Both the position numbers and the translations under genes were made by a program. This document shows, piece by piece, positions 38,215 to 49,000 of a DNA stretch of 64,000 nt (position 1 is the stretch's first letter; each line of letters opens with the position of its first letter). The stretch is from Castor canadensis (Eukaryota > Chordata > Mammalia > Rodentia > Castoridae). The notes under the pieces are model-generated. The model was not told the origin of the DNA, made no database searches, and saw only the letters and a list, made by a program, of their open reading frames with translations. The DNA lies in contig NC_133401.1 in NCBI RefSeq assembly GCF_047511655.1, forward strand, positions 15,966,001 to 16,030,000, in the 5' to 3' direction.

Positions 38215-38805
38215 TGTATTCATTTGCTGTGGCCACTGTCACAAATAACCACAAATTCAGGGGTTAAAATGACACAGATGCAAGTATAAGACCCTGAGTC
38301 TAATCACCAGTACTAAGGGGGAAAAAATGTCACAAAATGTATTCTCTCACAGTTTGGTTTCGTTTTGTTTTGGTTTAGAGGGGCTTTTTTTTTGGCAGTA
38401 CTGGGGGTTGGAACTCAGGGCTTCCAGCTTGCTAAGTGAGAACGCTTCCAGCTGAGCCATGCCCCAAGCCGTTTTTGTGTTGGTTATTTTTGAGATAGGG
38501 TCTTGCTTTATTCCAAGGCTCGCTTGGACCTCAATCCTCCTATTTATGCCTCCCAAGTAGCTAGGAAGACAAACTTAGTGGTTGAGATGGAATCTCAATA
38601 ACTTTTTGCGTAGGCTGTCCTTGAACCAAGATCCTCCCAATTTCCACCTCCTCAATAGCTGAATGAAACACTGTACCTAGCCTGTATTTTGTTTTTGAGG
38701 CAGAGTCTCCCTAACTTTGTGTGGTCTGGCCTCAAACACAAGATCTTCTTGCCTCTGCCTCCCAAGTAGCTGGGATTGCAAGGGTGCACCACCAAGCCCA
38801 ATGGC
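38215..38805 (-). repeat. Three-armed SINE and B1 in an older repeat
   Basis: An older element ('ACAAATAACCACAAATTCAG' ... 'ATTCTCTCACAGTTT') is split by an ID-like piece (about 38,280-38,328). A reversed composite at 38385-38685 follows, with a B1 to 38,800. The older family is not assigned. Confidence 0.65.
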
Positions 38806-38859
38806 TGTGTCTAGGTTCTAAGTGTACATGGTAAAGACCATGCATATGCTGCAATTGGC

Positions 38860-39270
38860 ACTACTGGGAAGGATATAGGATCTCAGGCCCTGAAGTCAGA
38901 AGTGAGTTCAAGTCCCAGTGTTCCATTTCCTGGCTGTGCAACCTCGTTCAGGTAATTTCATGGTTCTGAGCCCATTTCGTTATCTGTAACAATGAGGGTA
39001 TAAAGCCAGGAGCAGGTGGCTCACGCCTATAATGTTACCTATTTGGGAAGCTGAGATCAGGAGGATCTCCAAAATAACCAGAGTAAAATGGACTGGAAGT
39101 GTGGCTCAAGCAGCAGACTGCCTGCTTTGTAAGCACAAAGCCCTGAGTTCAAAGCCCAGTCCCATCCCACACAAAAAATGAGGATACAATAATAATGTCT
39201 ACCTGGAAGGGTTTCTCTGAGGATTACACATGAACGACTTGCATCCGGTGCTTATCATAGGCCATGGTGC
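38860..39270 (+). repeat. MIR split by a dimeric SINE
   Basis: The MIR left part 38,862-39,002 and right part from 39,177 flank a forward B1-ID SINE. Near-duplicate words AATGAGGGTATA (38991) and AATGAGGATACA (39177) are probably the decayed target-site duplication. Confidence 0.75.
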
Positions 39271-39419
39271 AAAAGAAGAACTTGACAAATCGGGCTGTGT
39301 CATTATCTTACGAGAATTAATACTGAGGACAGAAAACAAACATGGAGATGAGGGGATCCAGTCTTGGTCCTGATTGAAAATGAGATAACGAGATCTTAGA
39401 CATGTGTGTTAGCTTGAGT

Positions 39420-39990
39420 TTTTTATTCCACTATTGTAAGAAAATAAATAAACAGTACCTTAAATAATATTAAATCTATTTTTCCCTCCACACTTCCACC
39501 ATGCAGTCCAAAATGGCTGCTTCAGCTCCCACCATCACATTCACACTCCAAGCATTGGGAAGGAAGAGAGGCAGAGAGGGAAAGGAAATAGGGAAGGAGG
39601 GGAAGAAGGGATGAAAGGAGGGAGGGAGGAAGGAAAGAAGGCATCCAAGTGTATCTCTGCCGTTAAGTCTACAACCCAGAAGTCAAATACATCACACCTT
39701 AGTGACCAAATTTTAGTCACATGGTCACACCTAATGCAATGGATGCTGGGAGATGTAGTTTTAGCTGGGAAGCATATACCCAGCTGACATTCAGAAGTGT
39801 GTTTCAAAAGGAAGAGGAGAGGATGGCTATTGAAGACAGCACGTGTATCTGTCATATCAGAGCCCTGTCCTCAATGACTGCATGACCCTGGGCAAGGTGA
39901 CTTAACCACGCTGAGCCTCAGTTTCCTCATCTGCACAATAACAATGACCCACCTTCCAGGGCTGGTGATGAGAAAGACTTAAGGAGTGTG
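39420..39990. repeat. Unclassified old repeat, polypurine tract and MIR
   Basis: 39,420-39,545 and 39,700-39,790 match phrases seen again near 6,810 and 7,110 (CCAAAATGGCTG; TAGTCACATGG with GGGAG.TGTAGT), so they are an old interspersed repeat. 39,565-39,640 is A/G-rich. 39,860-39,985 is a MIR (GACCCTGGGCAAGGTGACTT). Confidence 0.6.
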
Positions 39991-40184
39991 CTGAGCACAG
40001 CCTGGTGCCACGTGTTGGGGTCCTTCCCTGCAGAGAGAAGCCATCACCCCGACCACCAAACCTCATCCCTCATGGGTGACCAGCCCAGCATTCTGGGGTC
40101 AGCCCTCAATGCATTTCTCAGGGACCCAGCCTCTGTGGCAAAATATCACTTGTTTTCACCACTCTGGATTAACCCATGTGGCCA

Positions 40185-40710
40185 TTTTTTTTTTGGCAAT
40201 ATTGGGGTTTGAACTCGGGGCCTTTTGCTTGCTAGAAAGGTGCTCTACCACTTGAACCATGCCCCCAGTCCTTTTTGCTTTAATTATGTTTTGGATAGGG
40301 TCTCTCTTGCTTTTGCCTGGGCTGGGCTTGCACTTTGATCCACATCCCAAGTAGCTGGAATTGCAGCCATACACCACCATACTCAGCTTGTTTGTTGAGA
40401 TGGGCATCATTCTAACTTTGCCCAGGCTGATCTCAAACCAAGATCCTCTGTCTCTGTCTCCCAAGTAGCTGGGATTATAGGAGTGTACCACCAGTCTGGC
40501 CTTTTTTAGGGGGGGGTCACTTGGATTTGAACTCAGGGCCTCATGCTTGCTAGGCAGGCACTCTATGACTTGAGCCACTCTGCCAATCATTTTTTTTTTT
40601 TTTGAGATAGGGGCTTGTGAACTATTTGCCCAGGCTGGCTTCAAACCTCAATCCTCCTGATCTCTGCCTCCTGAGTAGCTAGGATTACCGGCCTGAGCCA
40701 CTGGTGCCAG
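40185..40710 (-). repeat. Three-armed SINE followed by dimeric SINE (reverse)
   Basis: 40185-40500 has a reversed tRNA-like part and two B1-like arms. 40505-40710 is a reversed dimer with a T run between its arms. Confidence 0.83.
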
Positions 40711-40849
40711 ACAATGCATCTGTTCTTGCAGTGTGTTTGCAGACCTTCATGTCAGCCCAGCTTCTATTTTACAGAAAGGTAAACTGAGGTCTGGAGAAGG
40801 AAGAATTTACTTGGTGAGTCTATGGGTCCTGGGTTCCATTTCCTACGGA

Positions 40850-41625
40850 TCAAATTCATCATCAAAAATGGGACGATGCATGATGCACATCGTATGCCTT
40901 GTGATACCATGCACTGAGGACACCAGCATCACTTCTAGGATATTACTGCTACCACACTCTAACCACAAGGAAGCACCAGAGAAACCCAATCATGGGGACA
41001 TCCTAAAAAAATAACTGGCCTGTAATCTTCAAAAATGTCAATTTCATGAAACACAAAGAAAGCCTGAGAAACTATATCAGCCAGAGAAAAACCTAGAGAC
41101 ATGGGAACCAAACACATGACCCTGAATTGGATCCCGAACCAGGAGAAAAATTATGACATAAAGTACAACTTGGAGCCAGGCACGGTGGTGCACGCCTGTA
41201 ATCCCAGCTACTTGGAAGACAGAGGCAAGAGGATCTAGAATTCAAGGCCAACCTGGGTAAAGTTATGAATTCTTTGTCTGAAAAACAAAATATAAGCAAA
41301 AAGATTGGAGTAGAGCTCAAGCGATAGAGCACTTGTCTGGCAAGTGCAAGGCCGTGAGTTCAAACCCCCAGCACTGCCAAGGGGGAAAAAAAAAAAAGTC
41401 AGACTACTGTTGGTGTGTAAGAGAAATGTCCTCAAACCTAGGTATGCAACAGTCATATTTAGAGGTAAGCAGGATGAGGCGAAGGGTGTTCCCAGATGGT
41501 TGGGAGGGTGGACGGGGAGACAGAGAACAGCGGTTAAGAAATAAATTGATGACACTTGCAACTCTGGGTGAGGTTTAGGCAAGACGACTCTACGGGACCC
41601 GGGCAACTTCCCTGAAAACTCGAAG
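40850..41625 (+). repeat. Old L1M-type 3' end split by a SINE
   Basis: 'ACACAAAGAAAGCCTGAGAA', 'CCTGAATTGGATCC' and, after a forward B1-ID SINE at 41,172-41,398, 'GTAAGAGAAATGTCCTCAAA' and 'TATTTAGAGGTAAGC' follow the order of an ancient L1 tail. The family name is from memory. Confidence 0.5.
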
Positions 41626-41987
41626 GTATTTCACGTTAAAAGAGTGTAAAAGTCTAGGGGACTTTTCTTGGTGGTTGTCTTAAGCGTTTTGGGGTTTGTG
41701 GTGCTGGGTGTGACGCCTAAGATTTCTAAGGGTCTGTGTTTCTAAGCGTTTCTGAGTCTGCAGGATCTGTGGCCAGAGATTAGGGAGTGGGGAGGGGGAA
41801 TTTGGCTCAATCTTAGGGGTGTGACCAGTGCTTTAGGGCGGGACTAAGGTCTGGGGGTGTGGCCAGGGGCGTGGTCAGGTTCTGGGTGGGGCCAGGAAAA
41901 GAGGCGTAGCCAGACTGTGGGGACCAGAACAACATAGTCCCAAGGGAGGAGACAACCATGTGCTCAGAGCGCCCTCATGTGGTTACT

Positions 41988-42315
41988 CCATTTTTTTTTT
42001 TGTGTGGTACTGGGGCTTGAACTCAGGGCCTTCACCTTGAGCCACTCCACCAGCCTTATTTTTTTGTGAAGGGTTTTTTCAAGAAAGGGTTTCAAGAACT
42101 ATTTGCTCGAACTGGCTTTGAACCGCGATCCTCCTGATCGCTGCCTCCCGAGTAGCTAGGATTACAGGTGTGAGGCACCAACGCCCAGCTGTGTCAGGTA
42201 TTTTCAAGATAGGGTCTCACGAACTATTTGCCCGGGATGGCCTCGAACCGATATCCTCCTGACCTCTGCCTCCTGCATAGCTAGGATTATAGGTGTGAGC
42301 TACTGAAGGCTGGCC
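41988..42315 (-). repeat. Dimeric SINE plus extra B1-like arm (reverse)
   Basis: A reversed dimer lies at 41990-42190. A second, nearly parallel arm (CAAGATAGGGTCTCACGAAC ... GAGCTACTGAAGG) follows at 42,196-42,310. Confidence 0.8.
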
Positions 42316-42409
42316 TGGAGAACCTTTTTAATTTTTGATGGATGTATAGGCTGTTTCTGCAAGTCTTTATGTGTACATATAGTTTCAATTCTCCTGGAGA
42401 TTTTATCTA

Positions 42410-43105
42410 CGTGTGTGTGTGTGTGTGTGTATGATTATACGGTATGGTAAATCCAAGGTTAACATAACATTTCTTTTTTAAGGTGGCACTGGAGTTTGAA
42501 CTCAGGGCCTCACGCTTGCAAGGCAGGTGCTCTACCACTGGAGCCACTCTGCCATCCAAACATCTCAAGTTTTATATTTGCAAAGTAAATATGAAAATAT
42601 GCACACATGCCTGGCTCCAGTGGCTCCCTTCTGTAATCCTGCCTACTTGGGAGGCTGAGATCTGGAAGATCGAGGTTGAAAGCCAACTGGGACAAATGTT
42701 CGAGACACCCCATCTCCAAAATAACTGGAGTAAAATGGACTGGAGACATGGCTCAAGTGGTAGAGTGCCCACTTTGCAAGTGTGAAGACCTGAGTTCAAA
42801 CCCCTGTCTCCCCCCCAAAAAAAAGAATAAAGAACTGAGATCAGTATTTCAATCTACTTCAGTAAATAATAAAAATAAGTAATATATTAAAAATATGTAT
42901 ATGCGATCCAAAAATTTTTTTTGGTACTGTGGCTTGAACTCGGGGCCCTCACCTTGAGCCATTCCACCAGCCCAATTTTTTGTGATGGGTTTTTTTCAAG
43001 ATAGCGTTTGCAAACTATTTGCCCCGGCTGGCTTCGAACTGTGATCCTCCTGATCTCTGCCTCCTGAGTAGCTAGGGTTACAGGTGTGAAACACCAGCAC
43101 CCAGC
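42410..43105. repeat. (GT)n and three SINE copies
   Basis: (GT)n lies at 42412-42430. A reversed ID is at 42482-42555. A forward dimer is at 42603-42825. A reversed dimer is at 42915-43105. Confidence 0.85.
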
Positions 43106-43280
43106 TTGCAATCCAAATTTTTACAATAAAAGCAATAGTGGTCTGGTTGAGATCCCAACGTGGCCTCACAGCCCAACCTTTCCCTGCTCTGAACCCTGGA
43201 TTTGATATTTAGACCTCTGCAAACATTTCCATACTATATTCTCATACATTTGTAACACCAAATAACAGTGCATTGGTTCT

Positions 43281-43421
43281 ACCAGGTGTGGTGGCACACG
43301 CCTGTAATCCCAGCACTTGGGAGACTGAGGCAGGAAAAATCAAGCGTTCGAGGCCAGCCTGGGCTACATAGTAAGAACCTGTTGAGAAAGAGGGGGCGGG
43401 GGAAGGGGAGAGGAACAGAGA

Positions 43422-43471
<50 letters not shown>

Positions 43472-43675
43472 ACCCCTGGCTTTGGATAGATTACTCCAAT
43501 CTCACCTGTGTCCTCACATGGTGTATGGTGTTCTGATCAAATTTCTTCCTTTTCTTCTTTCTTCTTTGTTTGAAACAGGGTCTCACTACTGTGAGGCCCA
43601 GGCTGGCCTCAAACTCTTCATTTTTCCTGCCTCAGTCTCCCACAGATTACAGACAAGCACCACCATGCCCAGGCC
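43281..43675. repeat. B1-like SINE, (GA)n microsatellite, reversed B1
   Basis: A forward B1 is at 43281-43400. An uninterrupted (GA)n of about 40 bases ends near 43,470. A reversed B1 is at 43565-43675. Confidence 0.9.
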
Positions 43676-44029
43676 AGATTTCCCTCCTATAAAAACACCA
43701 GTCACACCAGTCAAGCTCACCCTAATCCAGTATAGCCTCATTTTTACCTGATTACCTCCTCCATCACCCTATTTCCAAATATGGCTACATTCGTAGGTAA
43801 AAGTGAACAGAATTTGGAGGTGGGGGTGGGGACACACTCCACCCGGTTCAGTCATCATTATGCTTTCATGACTCATGCTACTTGGTGCTTGTGTCAGGTC
43901 ACCCACCCATCTATGCTGCCTGGGAGCCCCGCGTGTGTGCGTAAACCACAGCTCATTCAGCCTTTCTCGTGGTGTGAGACACTGGCTGTCTTCCTTTTTT
44001 TTCTCCATTTTCCACAAAACTGCAATTAA

Positions 44030-44215
44030 TATCCCCAAATACGTCTCTTGGAATTTCTTAGGGCTGTAGTTTTCAAATTGCCAAACACGATCCATTAGCG
44101 GACTCTGGAATGAATTTAGTGGGCTGAGAACATGACTTTTCCATTAATGAAACAGAATTAAACAGAAGATATTACAGTGCATGCATGAAGTCCGAGTAAG
44201 GGCTAGGCTGTGAAA
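44030..44215 (+). repeat. hAT-type (MER5-like) DNA transposon relic
   Basis: 'GTAGTTTTCAAATTGCC', 'GATCCATTAGCGGACTC', 'GAATTTAGTGGGCTGAG' and 'ATTAATGAAACAGAATTAAA' follow the order of short non-autonomous hAT elements. It is non-coding. Confidence 0.5.
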
Positions 44216-44249
44216 TTTTGTTCCAAGGGTTTACACTGAGGGACTGGGT

Positions 44250-44615
44250 TCTTCAGGCACGCCTGTAATCCCACCACTCCGGAAGCAAAGGCAGAAGGAT
44301 GGCGAGTTCAAGGCCAGCATGGGCTACATAGTAAGATACTCATCTCAAAAAAATGTTCTAAGGCCGTGGTATAAGCAACAGTGTTTACAGCCACACCTCC
44401 AGTCCATTTTGCTCTGGCTACTTTGGAGATGGGGTCTCCAGAACTATTTACCCAGGGTGGCCTTGAATTTCAATCCTCCCCACCTCAGCCTTCCAAGTAG
44501 CTAGGATTACAGGCGTGCTTAGTGTGACATGTGGCTCAAGACATAGAGCACTTGCTTCACACACGTGAGGTCCTGAGTTCAAACCCCAGTACCGCTACAA
44601 AATAAAAAAAAAATC
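44250..44615. repeat. SINE fragments
   Basis: A forward B1-like piece is at 44,255-44,350, a reversed dimer arm at 44,385-44,515 and a forward ID-like piece at 44,520-44,605 ending in an A run. Confidence 0.78.
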
Positions 44616-45029
44616 AGTATGCAAATGTTTTATAGAGTCTGACACACAGGGACTGGATCATAGGGACTGGATCATGACTATGACTGACAAAGGCTGTTAC
44701 TCGCTTCAAGTGCTGCGAGTGTAAACTGGAAAACAAGCTAACGTTCTCTACTTGGAAGCTCTCTCATGCGTGTTTGCCAGTAAGAAATAGGTGAGTTTCG
44801 GGGGCGTGGCTGGGAGGGGCGTGGCCTGGATGTCTGGGGGCGTGGCCCCCTCTGGTCCACACAGCGCCCTCCAGCGGCGGAAGGGTGCGCAACGCCGGCT
44901 GGGTTGATGCTGCAGGTTCTGCAGGTTGGGGTGAAAGCCCCGCCCCGCCCGGTGCATTCTCCAGCCGCACTTCCGCCTCGCCCCTCCCGGACCCAGGGAT
45001 CTGCAGACTTTGGAAATCTGGGTAGCCAA

Positions 45030-45235
45030 ACTCCCGGAATGGTGGTGCATAGGGGTGGTGGGGACAGAGGTAGGAGGATGGGTCCAGGCCAGCCAGGCGC
45101 AAAATCCCGAGACCCCATCTGAACACTAGCTAAAGCATAAAAGATTGCGGGCGTGGCTCAGTGGTAGAGCGCCTTCCTAGAAAGGGCGAGGCTCTGAGTT
45201 CAAATTCCATCCAGCAAAAAAAAATAAAAAATAAA
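45030..45235 (+). repeat. Diverged B1-ID SINE
   Basis: The B1-like arm is worn. The tRNA-like arm has GGGCGTGGCTCAGTGGTAGA and GAGTTCAAATTCC and an A-rich tail. Confidence 0.8.
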
Positions 45236-45559
45236 ATCCTAATTTCCCACAGGTCCCCAATCCTGGGGACCCAGGGCTCTGGTCCTTCTGTGCCCACTTC
45301 AGGGGGACAGAGAGTTAGTGCTCCCTGATGTTTTAGGAGGGTCAGCCCTGTTTCCCATCAAAGCCCCACTCCCTGTAGGGTGTGGAGAGCTATGCGCCCG
45401 GCCCTCGCCCTCTAGCACCCCACGAAAGTCCGGGGTCTCCCTGAAGCCCCCTCCCCCGCTGTGGAGGAGGGACTGAGCCTCCTCTCTGCAGTTCCCACCC
45501 ACTCGAGTCCCATCGCCCCCACTGCGGCCACTCAACCTGTCCCTCATGGAAGTCAGACT

Positions 45560-46085
45560 TCACCCCCACCTCTGGGGACCCAGGAGCCACCGCACGTCCC
45601 CCAGCCCCGCCCCTTGGAGGACGCAAGTACCTGCGGTCCCCCGCCCCTGCCTCCACCGCGTCCCGCCCCGCCCGCGCGCCGCGCCTGTCCCCGCCGCGCC
45701 CGGTCCCGGACTCCGAGGGCCCCATGGCTGCCGCGCCGGCCCCGCGGGGGTGGCAGTGGCGGGAGCCGCGCGCGCTCGGCCGGGCGGTCCGGCAGCTGCA
45801 GCGCCTGGAAGAGCAATGCGGGGACCCCCGGCTGGCCCAGGGGCCCCTCTCGCTGCGGGACCTGCTGCCCCGCACCGCGCAGCTCCTGCGAGACGTGGCC
45901 AAAGCCCGGCGCGGAGCGGACGGACGCGGCGCCCAGGGTCCCGGGGGCGCCGGGGACTTTCTCGCCATCTACCTGGCCAACCTGGAGGCCAAAGGCAAGC
46001 AGGTGGCCGCGCTGCTGCCCGCCCGGGGCCAGAGGGAGGCCAACGATGAGCTCTTCCGGGAGGGATCGAGGCTCAGGTGAGCAGT
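45560..46085 (+). promoter_or_regulatory. CBLC: CBLC CpG island promoter
   Basis: CpG-dense, GC-box-rich sequence (CCCGCCCCG near 45,605 and 45,662) spans the start of CBLC and its first exon. No TATA box is seen; the exact start is unresolved. Confidence 0.65.
45724..46076 (+). CDS. CBLC: CBLC exon 1
   Basis: Residues 1-117, most of the four-helix bundle ([58 protein letters not shown]). The start ATG sits in CpG-rich sequence and matches the family N-terminus. The donor GTGAGC starts at 46077. Confidence 0.95.
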
Positions 46086-49000
46086 GTCCCCGCCCCAGGA
46101 AAGGGTCCTCACAGGGAGGGTCTCAGACGCTTCAGACCCCAGCCTCCCCCCTCAGACCCCAGATCTCAGCCTCCCCCCTCAGACCTCAGACCCCAGCCTC
46201 CCCCCTCAGACCCCAGCCTCTCCCCTCAGACCCCAGATCTCAGCCTCCCTCCTCAGACCTCAGACCCCAGCCTCCTCCCTCAGACCCCAGATCTCAGCCT
46301 CCCCCCTCAGAGCTCAGCCTCCAGCCTCCCCCCTCAGACCCCAGCCTCCTCCCTCAGACCCCAGATCTCAGCCTCCCCCCTCAGAGCTCAGCCTCCAGCG
46401 TCCCCCCTCAGACCCTCAGACCCCAGCCTCCTCCCTCAGACCCACAAAAGCCCAGCCACCTAGATTTTCCTCCCTCGGGCACCCACACACACTCGCCACG
46501 CCCCCGTTTCCCCTTTCCTGGGTCACCTCGTTGCTGGGGTCCCAGCGCCCTCTGTCCCAGAGGCCTGGGCTGCAGCACCCTGTGACTGTAGGGATCCCTG
46601 TGCTTCCTGCTGGGAGGCAGGATGGAGACACCTGCAGTGCCGGATCCCCTGCCCATTCTGCTGGTCTGAACGCTGGGGACAGGCTGCTGACATTGGGGCA
46701 CAACCCCAGCACCGCCAGACATTAAACCTACAGACCCAACTCTGTCAGCTTCCCTGCCCCGTCCTTTGGCCTTTCTTATCTCCTTAAGTCATCCTGAAAC
46801 GAATGAAATATGCACATTCCACCCCTGCCTGCTCATAGGTTTAAATTTTACCATCATGATCCAGGCGCTGGTGTCTCACATCTGTCATCCTAGCTACTCA
46901 GGAGGCAGCGATCACAGTTCAAAGCCAGCCCTGGGCAGATAATTCACAAAACCTTATCTCAAAAACATCCATCACAAAAACAGGACTGGTGGAGTGGCTC
47001 AAGTGGTAGAGAGCCTGCCCAGCAAATGTGAGGCCCTGGGTTCAAGCCCATATAAATATATATATATATATCGCTGTAATGCCCAGACCACAAGCCAGTG
47101 GTCAAAGGGTGTTCTTTTTGGTGTATATCATCAAACCACAATTATTCTGGAAGGTACAATGCCACACACCGGCACCTTTGGGTAGAACCACCATGAAGCA
47201 GAATCAGACATTGATCACCTGGATTTTCGCAAATTTCAATGAAAGTTCCTTAGGAAGGTGGTGTAACTCCACTGAGAACCCGCTCCTCCTCGGAGTTAGA
47301 AACTAGAAGATTTAGGGGTTTAGCGAGTATTGGAAGGGTGCCCTTAGAGTCCTAGGTATCCTCGTAACTACTTGAAGATGGTTCCAGACCAGCGCTATGT
47401 AGCACAGGATGGCCTCAAACTCACCATCAACCTGCCTCCACCTCCCCAGTGTGGGGATTACAGGCGTGGACCACCACACCCAACCACAAAAAGATCTTTT
47501 AAAAACAAGTCAAATGGGTTCTTCATTTTGGGTTTTCAGTACTGGGATTGGACCTGTGCACAGCTGTGTGCACACTATGCAAGCAACGTACTATTCCACT
47601 TATCCAAACCCTTTTTCATTTTCTTTTTGAGACTAGATCTCACTAAGTTGCTCAGGCTACCCTTGAACTTGTGGCCATCCTCACTTAGCCTCCTGAGTAG
47701 CTGAGATTACAGGTGTGAACCACCACCCCACACAGCTTTGAAATGAGTTTTGATGACATTTTCTTGAACTTACTATAGCCAAAAATATAATTTCAACTTG
47801 TACTTAATAGGAAATTTTCCTTTTTCTTCCGTGTGTGTGTGTGTTTTGATTACGGTTCTAAGGTTTGGACTCAGGGCCTTTCGGCTTGCCAGACAGGTAC
47901 TCTTATCTCTGAGTCACACACCCAACCCTTCACTTTCTTTTTAAATTTCTCTCTTTTGTGCTAAGTTTTTGAAACCTGATGTGTATTTTACATTTAAAGC
48001 ACCTCTTAGTCTGCACCAGCCATAGTGGACAGTGGCTATCAGACTGGACCACACAGCTCTAGGATCTGGGAAGGAAGGTTGCTTAGAAAGTGTTAGGAAC
48101 CAGCTAGAGGTGTTGGCCAACCTGGGCAAAAAGTTAGCAAGACCCCATCTCAATCAATGGCTGGGCATAGTAGTTCACTCTTGTGATCCCAGCTACACAG
48201 GAATTATAAATAAGAGGATCAGGCCTAGGTTGGGCCTGGGCAAAAATGGGCTGGGGTGTGGATCACATGGCAAGTTTAAGGCCCTAAATTAAAACCCCAG
48301 TGCCACCCAAAACAGAGAAATGTCAAACCTGGCCAGCCAAGGAAACTATTCAAGTAACAAAAGAACAGTAATAAAATTAACACACACTAAGTTCCAATGA
48401 TATGTAGGCATATCATTTTTTTTTTTTTTTGCAGTACTGGGGTTTGAACTCAAGGCCTCACAGCTTGTTAGGCAGGTGCTCTGCCACTTGAGCCACTCCG
48501 CCAGCCCATTTTGTTTTGTTTTATTTTGCTTTGCTTTGCTTTGCTTTGTTTCGTTTTGTTTTGTTGGCTGTGCTGGGGACAGAAGCCAGCCCCCCATGCT
48601 GGGTGAGCGCTCACCACTGAGCCACACCCAGGGCACTGCATGTACTCAGTCCTCAGGGCTCCCACGCCAGGCAGCACTGTTTAACCAGTGTTTCTTCCCG
48701 CTTCACGGCTGAAGAATCTAAGACCTCTGAAAAAGAAAAAAAAGTAGCCAGGCACCAGTGACTCACATCTGTAATCCCAGCTACTCAGGAGGCAGAGATC
48801 AGGAGGATCGTGGTTTGAAGCCAGTCAGAGCAAATAGTTCCGTGAGACCCTATCTCAAAAAACCCTTCACAAAAAAAGGGCTTGAGGTGTAGGCCCTGAG
48901 TTCAAGCCCCAGTACTGCAAAAAAAAAAAAAAAAAACTAAAATAACAGTAACAAAAACACAGCTCTGAGCTGATTACTGGTTGGGCTTCAGCAGAGACAG

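Noticed and set aside
45461-46725. Frames of 374 and 213 codons over CBLC exon 1 and the intron 1 array
   Set aside because: Shadow of exon 1 joined to minisatellite translation; wrong frame for CBLC.
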